Shown in pieces: positions 12,321 to 20,215 of a stretch of DNA of 20,364 bases. A program made the translations under genes and the position numbers. Numbering within the stretch: position 1 is the stretch's first letter; the number at the start of each line of letters is the position of its first letter. Source of the DNA: Oscillospiraceae bacterium (GTDB lineage Bacteria; Bacillota_A; Clostridia; Oscillospirales; Oscillospiraceae). The stretch lies in assembly GCA_017545325.1 (NCBI GenBank), contig JAFWOX010000080.1, positions 1 to 20,364 on the forward strand. The letters are read 5' to 3'. Below the pieces are notes generated by a model. That model worked only from the letters and a program-made list of their open reading frames with translations, was not told the DNA's origin and made no database searches.

Positions 12321-14591
12321 ATGTCTGGTGGAAACAGCAAGAAAAACTGGACCTTCGGCACCCTGAAGAGCAGGGGATGGACGGAGGCTCTGCTGAAGGA
12401 GCTTCTGCCCCCGCCGACCTATCATCATTATAACGGACGCCGGGTGCGCACCTGGGAAAAATCCGCCGTGGTGGAGGCGGAGGCGGGGGAACGGTTCCGC
12501 GCCGTGGTTCAGGCTGCGGCCCAGGCGGAGACCCGGGCCCGGGAGGCCGCCATGGCGGAGACGGAGGACGCCCTGAAGGCGGCCTGCCTCCTGCTGGAGG
12601 AGGCCTGGAACGCCTGCCCCCGCACCGGGGACGAACGCTGCGCCAAGCTGGCGGAGCTCTTCCACCGGGGCCTCACGGAGCGCATGGCGGGGAATACCGC
12701 CTCCGCCAGTCTCCGCAGCGGCAAGGCCATGGGATATATCGGCCAGTTCCTGGCCCTGGAGAAGCGGGCGGGCCTGCCGGATGTGAGCGCCGCCGCGGAC
12801 CTACGGCATTTTGCCAATGCCGGGGTGTGGATCGGCCGGAATCCCGGGTCGGACTGGTGCAAACGCATCTGGGACCGCTATGTTCCCGTGCTGGAGGCGG
12901 TGGCCTCCGCAGCCCTGACCGAGTTTACCCAGGCTCAGCCGGAGGCGGATATGGACGCTCTGCTGAATCTGGACAGGTTCCCGGCCCAGGAGCTGCTGGA
13001 CCATCCCCTGAGCTATGTGTATTCCGTCTCCTATGTTCCCCGGGCCATCCGCAACAGCCTGGAGACTTTGGTGGCCCTGAATCCCAAGGATGAATACCCC
13101 GAAGCCCGGGCCATGGAACGGCGCTTTATCCTCCATATTGGGGGCACCAATACGGGGAAGACCTATGCGGGCTTCCAGCGCCTCATCCGGGCGGAGACCG
13201 GGGTATACCTGGCTCCTCTGCGCCTCCTGGCCCTGGAGGCCCAGGAGACTCTGCTGGATTACGGGGTGAACTGCAGCCTCTCCACCGGCGAGGAGGAGGA
13301 TGTGCGGGAGGGAGATACCCATGTGGCCGCCACGGCGGAAAAGCTGGAGATGAAGCGCCGCTTCGACGTGGCGGTGATCGACGAATGCCAGATGATCGCG
13401 GATGCGGAGCGGGGGTATGCCTGGACCCGGGCCATCCTGGGGGTCCTGGCTCCGGAGATCCACCTCTGCGCCGCGCCCCAGGCCAAGGACCTGCTCCTGC
13501 GCCTCATCCGCAGCTGCGGGGACCAGGTGGAGGTGGTGGAGCATACCCGAAAGACGCCCCTCCTTTGCATGAACAAGGTGGTGAACTACCTGGATATCCA
13601 GCCCGGGGACGCCCTCATCACCTTCTCCAAAATGAACGTGCTGAGCATCGCGGAGGACCTGCGGCAGCATGGGAAGGAGCCCGCCATCATCTACGGCGCC
13701 CTGCCCTACGCCACCCGGCGGAAGCAGGTGGAGGGCTTCCTGAACGGGGACCGGCAGTATGTGGTTTCCACGGACGCCATCGGCATGGGCCTGAACCTGC
13801 CCATCCGCCGGATCATCTTCATGGATACGGAGAAGTTCGACGGCAAGGAGCGCCGTCCCCTGAAGCCGGAGGAGATCCAGCAGATCGCGGGGCGGGCGGG
13901 ACGCTTCGGCATCTACGACAAGGGCTATGTGGGGGCGACGGAGAATCTCTCCCTCATCCAGGCGGGGATGGAGACCGTGGTCCCGCCCCTGCAGTACGCC
14001 GTGGCGGGCTTTTCCGACCTGGTGCTCATGGTGGATTTCGACCTGCTGGAGGTCCTCAGCGTATGGAACCGGATGCCCACGGCGGAGCCCTACCGGAAGC
14101 TGGATATCACCCGGTATATCACCATGATCACCCAGATGCGGGAGCGGGGCTTCCGCCTGGATAAGGAGCTGGAGCTCCGGGCCGCCAACATCCCCTTCGA
14201 CGAGACGGACGACGAGCTGAGCATGCTCTTCTTCCGCTTCCTCCGGGTGTGGAACGGGGGAGGGGAGCCGGAGCAGCCGGCGCTGCCGGAGAAGCGCACC
14301 GCCTATACCCTGCCGGAGCTGGAGCTGTACTATCGGGAGCTGGATCTGTACTTCTCCTTCTCCAAGGCCTTCGGCTGCCATGTGGAGGAGGACAAGCTCC
14401 GGGAGGAGCGGGAGAAGACCGCCGACCTCATCAACCAGATCCTGCTCCATAACCTGAAGAACAACATCCGCTTCTGCGCCCGCTGCGGCTCCCCCATGCC
14501 CCTGCACCATTCCGGCCGCCTCTGCAGCGACTGCTACAGCCGCATCCGCCGGGGGTACACCGCGGGGAAGGGGAAGCGGAAGAGCGGATGA
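12321..14591 (+). CDS. SUV3-like superfamily 2 RNA helicase
   Basis: The 756-residue protein has the motifs of the SUV3 branch of SF2 helicases: motif I GGTNTGKTY (near residue 274), YLAPLRLLALE, motif II as VIDECQMI (DExH variant, near 351), VVSTDAIGMGLNLPIRRIIF (near 482) and QIAGRAGRFG (near 519). In mitochondria SUV3 unwinds RNA for the degradosome; bacterial copies are little studied, so an RNA-turnover role is inferred. Residues 1-260 are an extra N-terminal region opening with LKSRGWTEALLKELL and rich in helical Ala/Glu. The C-terminus has a zinc-ribbon-like CARCGSPMP...CSDCYSR at about 718-745. The ATG at 12321 has TTTGGAG seven bases upstream. It is a single-gene unit. Confidence 0.9.
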   Translation: MSGGNSKKNWTFGTLKSRGWTEALLKELLPPPTYHHYNGRRVRTWEKSAVVEAEAGERFRAVVQAAAQAETRAREAAMAETEDALKAACLLLEEAWNACPRTGDERCAKLAELFHRGLTERMAGNTASASLRSGKAMGYIGQFLALEKRAGLPDVSAAADLRHFANAGVWIGRNPGSDWCKRIWDRYVPVLEAVASAALTEFTQAQPEADMDALLNLDRFPAQELLDHPLSYVYSVSYVPRAIRNSLETLVALNPKDEYPEARAMERRFILHIGGTNTGKTYAGFQRLIRAETGVYLAPLRLLALEAQETLLDYGVNCSLSTGEEEDVREGDTHVAATAEKLEMKRRFDVAVIDECQMIADAERGYAWTRAILGVLAPEIHLCAAPQAKDLLLRLIRSCGDQVEVVEHTRKTPLLCMNKVVNYLDIQPGDALITFSKMNVLSIAEDLRQHGKEPAIIYGALPYATRRKQVEGFLNGDRQYVVSTDAIGMGLNLPIRRIIFMDTEKFDGKERRPLKPEEIQQIAGRAGRFGIYDKGYVGATENLSLIQAGMETVVPPLQYAVAGFSDLVLMVDFDLLEVLSVWNRMPTAEPYRKLDITRYITMITQMRERGFRLDKELELRAANIPFDETDDELSMLFFRFLRVWNGGGEPEQPALPEKRTAYTLPELELYYRELDLYFSFSKAFGCHVEEDKLREEREKTADLINQILLHNLKNNIRFCARCGSPMPLHHSGRLCSDCYSRIRRGYTAGKGKRKSG

Positions 14592-14603
14592 CGTTGCCAA
14601 TGG

Positions 14604-14662
14604 AAAAGAAAACACCCCCCGCAGCAGCTGCCTGTTCAGGCGCGCTGCGGGGGGAATTGCTT
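14604..14662. terminator. Bidirectional terminator after the helicase
   Basis: An 11-bp stem (CCCCCCGCAGC 14615-14625, GCTGCGGGGGG 14644-14654) encloses a smaller GCCTG-TT-CAGGC hairpin. Upstream AAAAGAAAACA gives a U-rich tract for the minus strand; downstream AATTGCTTT is a weaker plus-strand tract. Confidence 0.8.
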
Positions 14663-14701
14663 TGCGGGGCCGCGCCAACACGCGCAGAAGCTCCCTCTGC
14701 C

Positions 14702-14760
14702 CCTCATCCGTCAGCCGCCTTGCGGGAGGCGGCGGCTGACACCTTCCCCCAAGGGAAGGC
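14702..14760. repeat. Short interspersed repeat with palindromic core, copy 1
   Basis: CCTCATCC, then a perfect 10-bp inverted repeat (GTCAGCCGCC 14710-14719, GGCGGCTGAC 14731-14740), then CTTCCCCCAAGGGAAGGC. The same layout occurs at 20216-20256 with a different core. No gene lies here. Confidence 0.7.
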
Positions 14761-14825
14761 AAACCGCGCGGCGGGGACGGGGGAAGCGAAAAATGCCGCG
14801 CCGGCACGCGCAGAAGCATCAAGAG

Positions 14826-14863
14826 GAAAAACAGACGGGGACAGAGGTCTGACCTCTGTCCCC
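14826..14863 (-). terminator. Terminator of the mobB-SDR-DUF5714 operon
   Basis: A perfect 13-bp inverted repeat (GGGGACAGAGGTC 14837-14849, GACCTCTGTCCCC 14851-14863) sits 19 bases beyond the DUF5714 stop. On the minus strand it is followed by GTCTG and TTTTT, a good terminator layout. Confidence 0.82.
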
Positions 14864-14882
14864 GAGCCATATGCGGTGAAAT

Positions 14883-15614
14883 TTATCGGGGATAATACGG
14901 GCATCGATCCCCGATGCACTCCCTGTTCTTCCCCATGTACCCGCAGACAGGCTGCGTCTCCGGCATGGTCAGGCCCAGGCGCTCCCGGGTGAAGGCCGCC
15001 GCCTCCCGGACGGCGATGCGGGCGGTGCGCTTGCAGCACCGGGGACCGCCCGCCTCCGCTATGGCGCTGAGGCAGCGGGAGGAAAGACGCAGGGGAAGGT
15101 CCCAGACCTCCCCGGCCAGCGGGGTGGAGCGGGTGAGGATACTGAAATAGATCCCCGCTCCGGCGGCGGCACCGCAGACGCCCCAGTATCCGCAGACGCC
15201 CCCCGGGACCTGCCTGCCCCGCTTCAGGGCCTCGGCCAGGGCGGAGGGCAGCTCCAGCTCCCCGCCGCAGTTCCGGTAGGCGGCGAGCAGGACGCAGGGG
15301 ACGATGGCATGGTGCTCCGGCCCGTGCATATGGACGCCGGGCAGGGCGAATACTTCCTCCAGCAGCTTCTGGGGGTCCTTCTCCCGGCTCCGGAGCAGCA
15401 GGGGGATGAACTCCGCCTCCAGCCCCGCCGCGTGACAGCGGTCGCAGACATAGTGCCCCTTTTCGCAGGCGCAGGCGCTGAGCCGGGTTTCCCCGCAGAG
15501 GAGACAGGTGCGCTCCGTCGCCCGAGGCGCATAGACCAGGGGACTGCCGCAAAGGAGGCAGCCCGCGTCATGCTGCCCCTCCGGGGCTTTCCTTCGGATG
15601 CGGATGACGGACAT
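14883..15614 (-). CDS. DUF5714 domain protein (Cys-rich)
   Basis: The 243-residue protein has the DUF5714 layout: N-terminal CxxC pairs (C19/C22, C37/C40), a CEKGHYVCDRCH segment, then VHMHGPEHHAIVPCVLLAAYRNCGG, VPGGVCGYWGVCGAAAGAGI, GGPRCCKR and a final CxYMGKNRECIGDRCPYYP. At least 16 cysteines suggest metal or Fe-S binding. The function is unknown. The ATG at 15614 is preceded by GAGGA eleven bases upstream, inside the end of the SDR gene, and starts seven bases after its stop; the frame upstream is a shadow of the SDR gene. The tight spacing puts it in the mobB operon. Confidence 0.85.
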   Translation of the reverse strand: MSVIRIRRKAPEGQHDAGCLLCGSPLVYAPRATERTCLLCGETRLSACACEKGHYVCDRCHAAGLEAEFIPLLLRSREKDPQKLLEEVFALPGVHMHGPEHHAIVPCVLLAAYRNCGGELELPSALAEALKRGRQVPGGVCGYWGVCGAAAGAGIYFSILTRSTPLAGEVWDLPLRLSSRCLSAIAEAGGPRCCKRTARIAVREAAAFTRERLGLTMPETQPVCGYMGKNRECIGDRCPYYPR

Positions 15615-15621
15615 GGTCGGT

Positions 15622-16563
15622 TCAGTCCTCGGGATGCCAGGCCGGGACCTGGGTCTGCTTATTGTAGATGGGGGCGGCCACGTTCCGGGGGAAGACCTTG
15701 ATGAAATCCGGATTGGGCTCCTCATCCGGGATCGCCCGGGTGATGGCGTCCGCGTGCTCCTGCCAGCCCTTCTTCCACTCCGCGTGGGTGAAGATGAACA
15801 GGTCTCCCCGCATGATGCCCCGGACGACCCGCTCCCCGGCCTCGTCGGGATCCCGCTCCATTTTGCTCATATCCAGGCCGCTCAGGTCGGCCTTTTTGAC
15901 CCCCTTGTTGGGGCTGACCCGCTTGGCGAAGGGGGAGCCCAGGTGCATCTCCCGGATCTTGTCCGTGGTGATGTTCAGGTTGGTCCGGAAGGGGCCGGGG
16001 CAGAAGACGCTGGCCCCCACGTTGGTCTCCTGGAGGTCCAGGGCGAGGGTCTCCATCACGGCCATCACCGCCCGCTTGGTGGAGTTGTACAGCACCATGC
16101 CCGGCAGGGGGATGATGCCGTTCTTGGAAGAGGTGCTCACCACCCAGCCCTCCTCCCCGTGCTTCAGGATCCGGGGAAGGATGGTCTTGATGCCGTTGAG
16201 CACGGACTTGAAGTTGATGTCGATGGCAAAATCCATGTCCTCATAGCTGGCCTCCCAGATGGGGCCCTCCATGAGGCCGATGCCCGCGTTGTTTACCAGG
16301 ATATGGATCTTGCCGAAGGCGGCTTCCGCCTCGTCCGCCGCCCGGACGAAGGCCTCCCGGTCCATCACGTCCAGCAGGACGGGGTGACAGGGCCAGCCCT
16401 TCTCCCGAAAGATGGGCAGAGCGGCGTCCAGCGCCTCCTGCCGGAAATCCGCGATGACGATGTTCGCGCCCCGCCTGGCCAGGGCCTTGGCGATGCCCAG
16501 TCCCAATCCGCTGGCCCCGCCGGTGACGAATGCGGTTTTGCCCTGAAAATCCTGAATACCCAT
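15622..16563 (-). CDS. Short-chain dehydrogenase/reductase (SDR)
   Basis: A classical NAD(P)-dependent SDR: cofactor loop TGGASGLGLGIA (residues 14-25), NNAGIG (91-96), the catalytic Ser in VVSTSS (143-146) and YNSTK with Tyr159 and Lys163. At 313 residues it is longer than the usual 250; the extra sequence is C-terminal, after FCPGPFRTNLN, with ITRAIPDEEPNPDFIKVFP near the end. The substrate is unknown. Two ATG codons are adjacent (16566 and 16563). I take the second because GGAGG is then seven bases away rather than four. It lies about 20 bases after mobB and seven before DUF5714. Confidence 0.9.
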   Translation of the reverse strand: MGIQDFQGKTAFVTGGASGLGLGIAKALARRGANIVIADFRQEALDAALPIFREKGWPCHPVLLDVMDREAFVRAADEAEAAFGKIHILVNNAGIGLMEGPIWEASYEDMDFAIDINFKSVLNGIKTILPRILKHGEEGWVVSTSSKNGIIPLPGMVLYNSTKRAVMAVMETLALDLQETNVGASVFCPGPFRTNLNITTDKIREMHLGSPFAKRVSPNKGVKKADLSGLDMSKMERDPDEAGERVVRGIMRGDLFIFTHAEWKKGWQEHADAITRAIPDEEPNPDFIKVFPRNVAAPIYNKQTQVPAWHPED

Positions 16564-16583
16564 CATTGCACCTCCTGTATATT

Positions 16584-17078
16584 TTATGATTCCTGTGCGT
16601 TTTCCAGCCAGTTCCGCAGAAGCCGGGCGACCCCGGCCGCATCCCCGGGAGAGTAGACCGGCACCCCCGCCGGGCGCAGCTCCGTATCCGTCACCAGGGC
16701 CAGCAGCGTGGCGGGATCGCATACCGGCTCCCGGGATACGGCGCCCCGGAGGATCTCGATCTTGGGGTAGGGGGAAGCCTTGAAGCCCTCCAGCAGGATC
16801 AGGTCCGCCTCGGGAAACAGGGCGGAAAGCTCCCTTTCCGTCACCCGGGCGTATTTCACCGCCTGGAACTTCTCCCCGTCGAACACGGCGGCGCCCATGG
16901 CCCCCGCCTCCAGCAGGCGGCAGGTATCCGTCCCCTCCCGGTCCGGCAGGAAGGAATGCCCGTCGTGCTTGATGACGGCGACCCGCAGGCCCAGAGCTTT
17001 CAGCTCCGGGATGAGCGCCGCGAGAAAGGTGGTCTTGCCGGAGTTCTTCACCCCGGAGACCGCCGCCAGCTTCGCCAT
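16584..17078 (-). CDS. mobB: Molybdopterin-guanine dinucleotide biosynthesis adapter MobB
   Basis: MobB is a P-loop GTPase-like helper that works with MobA in attaching GMP to molybdopterin. The 164-residue protein begins MAKLAAVSGVKNSGKTTF (Walker A GVKNSGKT at 9-16), followed by VAVIKHDGHSF, the DREGTDTCRLLEAGA segment, and LILLEGFKASPYPKIEI, all typical of MobB. The ATG at 17078 has GGAGG seven bases upstream, and a promoter lies just before. No mobA is adjacent; an SDR and a DUF5714 gene follow closely. It complements the moa genes at the other end of the window. Confidence 0.95.
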   Translation of the reverse strand: MAKLAAVSGVKNSGKTTFLAALIPELKALGLRVAVIKHDGHSFLPDREGTDTCRLLEAGAMGAAVFDGEKFQAVKYARVTERELSALFPEADLILLEGFKASPYPKIEILRGAVSREPVCDPATLLALVTDTELRPAGVPVYSPGDAAGVARLLRNWLENAQES

Positions 17079-17103
17079 ATCCGCGCCTCCTCTCCCATTC
17101 CGG

Positions 17104-17131
17104 ATTATACCCTGTTTCGATCCCTCTGCAA
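17104..17131 (-). promoter_or_regulatory. Promoter of mobB-SDR-DUF5714
   Basis: Minus strand: TTGCAG (17131-17126), 16-base spacer, TATAAT (17109-17104), about 25 bases before the mobB start. TTTGCA with a 17-base spacer is an equal reading of the -35. Confidence 0.78.
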
Positions 17132-17169
17132 AGCCCGGTCCGGTCTCCCGACGATACGCCCGGGCGTCC

Positions 17170-17583
17170 CTAGGACTGATCCCGGGGCTTCCAGAGGAAG
17201 AGCCCCTCCCCCGCGGCAAGGGCGCCCATCAGCTCCAGCAGCCTTTCATCCGGGTCAAAGACCGTCATATGGGTATCATCCGGCTCGGAGACGATCATGG
17301 ACCCGTCCAGGAGGATGCAGAGGTATTTGCGGCGCATTTCCTCCGCGATCTGCTCCGGCGGGGGATTGAGGGGCATGTCCTCCCCCAGGGAAAGGTCCCG
17401 GTAGCAGTTCAGCTTGAGGATGAAGCCGATATGCTTCTCCTTCACCGCGGCCAGCCGGGACGGCTCAAGATAATACTTCTCTATGGCAAAGTACTGCCCG
17501 GGGCTGTCCCTGGGGACCTGCTCCGGCAGGATATCGACGATCCAGTATGGGGCTTCAAGCAGCTCGTCTATCGTTTTCTTCAT
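17170..17583 (-). CDS. Hypothetical protein, 137 aa
   Basis: I do not recognise a named family. The protein begins MKKTIDELLEAPYWIVDILPEQVP, is soluble and acidic, and has no signal peptide or Cys motif. Later parts are RLAAVKEKHIGFILKLNCYRDLSL, MRRKYLCILLDGSMIVSEPDDTHMTVFDPDERLLELM and a LAAGEGLFLWKP end, giving a mixed alpha/beta pattern. It looks like a conserved clostridial hypothetical. The ATG at 17583 is the first Met of this pattern; the site (AGGAACAGG) is weak, and the longer open frame upstream has no better start. mobB has its own promoter after it, so the two are probably separate units. Confidence 0.75.
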   Translation of the reverse strand: MKKTIDELLEAPYWIVDILPEQVPRDSPGQYFAIEKYYLEPSRLAAVKEKHIGFILKLNCYRDLSLGEDMPLNPPPEQIAEEMRRKYLCILLDGSMIVSEPDDTHMTVFDPDERLLELMGALAAGEGLFLWKPRDQS

Positions 17584-17614
17584 CCGACCTGTTCCTTTCC
17601 CCGGGGATATCCAT

Positions 17615-17643
17615 ACTCTATCATACCCTTCCGCCTGCCGCAA
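17615..17643 (-). promoter_or_regulatory. Possible promoter of the 137-aa hypothetical gene
   Basis: Minus strand: TTGCGG (17643-17638), 17-base spacer, TAGAGT (17620-17615). The match is moderate, and an overlapping TATGAT is an alternative -10. Confidence 0.35.
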
Positions 17644-17699
17644 GGCATGGGGACGGAAATTCGCCCCGGGGCGGAGGCGCCGGAAGGACCCTTCCTCGA

Positions 17700-17728
17700 T
17701 TGACAGGGTCAGGCGGGACGTGTACAAT
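17700..17728 (+). promoter_or_regulatory. Sigma-A promoter of the 103-aa hypothetical gene
   Basis: TTGACA (17700-17705), exactly 17 bases, TACAAT (17723-17728); one of the strongest promoters in the window. It drives the small gene at 17752 and possibly the ene-reductase beyond. Confidence 0.88.
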
Positions 17729-17751
17729 AAACGAGAAGGAAGGTGAGGGAA

Positions 17752-18063
17752 TTGAACGGTCGAGCCTGGTTCGTCCGCCGCCCCAGGGATCTGAATGCGC
17801 TGCGGGCCCTGCATCCCCTGGATGCGGAGCGGCCCTACCGGGTGGCCGCGGAGCTCTTTCTGGAGGAGATGGATTTCCAGAATTTTCTCACCGATCTGTA
17901 TGCGGACCGGGATTTCCTGGAACGGTATGCCTCCCTCTGCGCCGGGGGAGAGCCCCGGTCCTGTCTGCTGGTGCGCAGCGTCGGGGACCGGAACGGGATC
18001 CTGGTGCAGCCGGGGAAGGACGGCTTCATCGAATGGGCCGCCTTTACGGAACTCGAGCAGTGA
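17752..18063 (+). CDS. Hypothetical protein, 103 aa
   Basis: No family recognised. The protein reads NGRAWFVRRPRDLNAL at its start, then YRVAAELFLEEMDFQNFLTDLYADRDFLERYASLC, SCLLVRSVGDRNGILVQPG and ends FIEWAAFTELEQ. It is soluble, with one helical acidic half and one beta-rich half. A GTG at 17743 is in frame but only two bases after AAGGA; I prefer the TTG at 17752, which has AGGTGAGG just upstream. It lies downstream of a strong promoter, which supports a real gene. A terminator-like hairpin separates it from the next gene. Confidence 0.7.
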   Translation: MNGRAWFVRRPRDLNALRALHPLDAERPYRVAAELFLEEMDFQNFLTDLYADRDFLERYASLCAGGEPRSCLLVRSVGDRNGILVQPGKDGFIEWAAFTELEQ

Positions 18064-18103
18064 AGCTGACCCCGCGGCAGCGGCGGGACCGATTAGCGTA
18101 TTC

Positions 18104-18128
18104 GCCCCGGCTTACCCGGGGCCTTTTC
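18104..18128 (+). terminator. Terminator or attenuator hairpin before the ene-reductase gene
   Basis: A perfect seven-bp stem (GCCCCGG 18104-18110, CCGGGGC 18116-18122) with a CTTAC loop is followed by CTTTTC. It ends 24 bases before the next start codon, leaving no room for a separate promoter between them. Confidence 0.65.
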
Positions 18129-18151
18129 GGAGCAGATAACGGAGAAAGGAA

Positions 18152-20128
18152 ATGACGAACATGAGCGAATTCAAGTACCCCCATCTCTTTGAGCCCATCC
18201 GCCTGGGGAACACCCTGTTCCGCAACCGGATCTTCGCCTCCCCCACGGGCTATACCAATATGACCGGGGACAATATCCTGCCTCCCGGCGCCGCCGCCTA
18301 TTATGCCCGGAAGGCTCTGGGCGGGGCAGCCAGCGTTGCAACCTGCGAGCTCATCCCGGACGGGGAGCTGGGCCGGGGCGGAGCCAACCACGTTGCCCTG
18401 GATGATCCCCGGGTATTCAGTCCCCTGTGCCGCCTGGCGGAGGAGGTCTCCCGCCACGGGGCGGTGGCAACGGCGGAGTTGCAGCATGCGGGTATGTTCG
18501 CCAACCGGGTCCCCGCCTTCATGGGGGGAAAGAACCTGGGCTTCGCCTATGGTCCCGTGGAGATGCAGGTGGGGGACCGGCTGGTACCGGAGATGCCGGA
18601 GGAGATCATAGAGCGCACCATTCAGAAATACGCCCAGGCGGCTCTTCTTGCCAAGCGGGCGGGCTTCGGCATGGTCCTGGTCCACGCGGGGCACGGCTGG
18701 CTGCTGCATCAGTTCGTTTCACCCATCACCAACACCCGGAAGGATAAGTGGGGCGGAGCTCCTATTGAGAACCGGGCCCGGTTCACGGTGGAGATCGTGA
18801 AGGCCATCAAGAAGGCCTGCGGCGCGGGCTTCCCCGTGGAGGTACGCATCAGCGGCAGCGAATGCTATGACGGGGGCTTCGGCATCGAGGAGGGGATTGC
18901 CTTCGCCAGGCAGCTGGACGGCCTCTGCGACCTGATCCACGTCTCCGCCGGGAACCACGAGGTGGAGGAGGTCTTCGCCGTCACCCATCCCAGCATGTTC
19001 CTGGGAGAGGGGCCCAATGTGAAATACGCCGCCGAGATCAAAAAGCATGTGAAGACTCCCGTGGCCACCGTGGGCGCCCTGGGAGAGCCGGAAATGCTGG
19101 AGGAGATCATCGCCTCCGGTCAGGCGGACGTGGTGGAGATGGCCCGGGCGCTTCTGGCGGATCCGGACCTGCCCCTGAAGATCCGCACCGGACGGGAGGA
19201 CGAGATCAAGCAGTGCATGCGCTGCCTCAGCTGCTTCTCCACGGAGATGAACTGCGGTGAGCCCTACTGCGCCATCAACCCGGAGACCGGGCGGGAGATG
19301 GATATGAAGTACGATTTCCCCAAGGCAAAGGTGTCCCGCCGGGTCCTGGTGGTGGGCGGCGGCGTCGGCGGCATGCAGGCCGCCCTCACCTGCGCGGAGC
19401 GGGGGCATGAGGTGATCCTCTGCGAAAAGGGGAGCGAGTTGGGCGGCTCCATCCGCTGCGAGCGGAACGTGCCCTTCAAGCGGAAACTGGATATCTATCT
19501 GAACCAGCAGGCCCGGGCGGTGGGGAAGGCCCCCATCGATCTGCGGCTGAATACGGAGGTGACGCCGGAGTATGCCCAAGCCCTGAAGCCGGATGTGATC
19601 ATCGCCGCCACCGGGGCCCGGCCCATCAAGCCCAATATCCCGGGCATCGACGGGAAAAACGTCATGGGAGCGGAGCAGGCTTATCTGGAGCCGGAAAAGA
19701 CGGGGAAGCGGGTCTGCATCCTGGGGGCCGGCCTGGTGGGCCTGGAGCTGGGGATTTACCTGTCCATGCAGGGCCGGGAGGTCCAGGTGGTGGAGATGGC
19801 GCCGGCCATCAACGATGGGGGGAACTTCCTCCATGCTATCGGCCTGAAGGCGGAGCTGAACAAGCGGCAGGTGAAGGTGGATCTGAATACCAGGGCCCTG
19901 GAGATCCGGCCGGAGGGCGTCCTGTGCGCCGGGCCGGAAGGGGAGAAGGTCTATGAAGCGGACACGGTGATCTACGCCGTGGGCCAGCGGCCGGAATCGG
20001 AGGCCGCCCTTGCTCTGCGCTTCTGCGCCCCGGAGTTCTACCAGATCGGGGACTGCCTCAGCCCCCGGAACATCACCGCCGCCACCTCCGCCGCCTTCCA
20101 TACCGCCAGGGACATCGGAAGGTTCTGA
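18152..20128 (+). CDS. FMN/4Fe-4S/FAD ene-reductase (2,4-dienoyl-CoA reductase/enoate reductase family)
   Basis: A 658-residue, three-cofactor flavoenzyme that passes hydride from NAD(P)H via FAD and a 4Fe-4S cluster to FMN and an activated C=C bond. Residues 1 to about 345 are the Old Yellow Enzyme barrel (LFEPIRLGNTLFRNRI, then LQHAGMFA, VHAGHGWLLHQFVSP, NRARF). The cluster ligands are C355, C358, C361 and C373 (CMRCLSC...C). Then follow an FAD-binding VVGGGVGGMQAALTCAERG, an NAD(P)-binding ILGAGLVGLELG, and QIGDCLSPRNITAA at the end. The usual active-site HGAHGY is HAGHGW here. Relatives reduce dienoyl-CoA, enoates, bile acid and steroid intermediates; the substrate cannot be assigned. GGAG lies seven bases before the ATG at 18152; ATG 18161 is an alternative. 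Confidence 0.92.
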   Translation: MTNMSEFKYPHLFEPIRLGNTLFRNRIFASPTGYTNMTGDNILPPGAAAYYARKALGGAASVATCELIPDGELGRGGANHVALDDPRVFSPLCRLAEEVSRHGAVATAELQHAGMFANRVPAFMGGKNLGFAYGPVEMQVGDRLVPEMPEEIIERTIQKYAQAALLAKRAGFGMVLVHAGHGWLLHQFVSPITNTRKDKWGGAPIENRARFTVEIVKAIKKACGAGFPVEVRISGSECYDGGFGIEEGIAFARQLDGLCDLIHVSAGNHEVEEVFAVTHPSMFLGEGPNVKYAAEIKKHVKTPVATVGALGEPEMLEEIIASGQADVVEMARALLADPDLPLKIRTGREDEIKQCMRCLSCFSTEMNCGEPYCAINPETGREMDMKYDFPKAKVSRRVLVVGGGVGGMQAALTCAERGHEVILCEKGSELGGSIRCERNVPFKRKLDIYLNQQARAVGKAPIDLRLNTEVTPEYAQALKPDVIIAATGARPIKPNIPGIDGKNVMGAEQAYLEPEKTGKRVCILGAGLVGLELGIYLSMQGREVQVVEMAPAINDGGNFLHAIGLKAELNKRQVKVDLNTRALEIRPEGVLCAGPEGEKVYEADTVIYAVGQRPESEAALALRFCAPEFYQIGDCLSPRNITAATSAAFHTARDIGRF

Positions 20129-20142
20129 TTTTCTTATCCCAA

Positions 20143-20164
20143 GCCGCCTCACCGGCGAGGCGGC
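20143..20164 (+). terminator. Weak terminator-like hairpin after the ene-reductase
   Basis: GCCGCCTC (20143-20150) and GAGGCGGC (20157-20164) form an eight-bp stem 14 bases after the stop. There is no T tract behind it on the plus strand, so it may be only an RNA 3' stabiliser. Confidence 0.45.
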
Positions 20165-20215
20165 CTGCGAGAATGGATCATACCCGTGATAACTGCATAT
20201 CTGTTCGTTGTGTTC

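Noticed and set aside
14588..14992. Plus-strand open frame after the helicase
   Set aside because: Covers terminators and interspersed repeats, with low-complexity Ala/Gly content and no ribosome binding site.
18152..20128. Bilirubin reductase (BilR)
   Set aside because: The protein shows HAGHGW at the active site, not the HGDR motif reported for BilR, so the more general family name is used.
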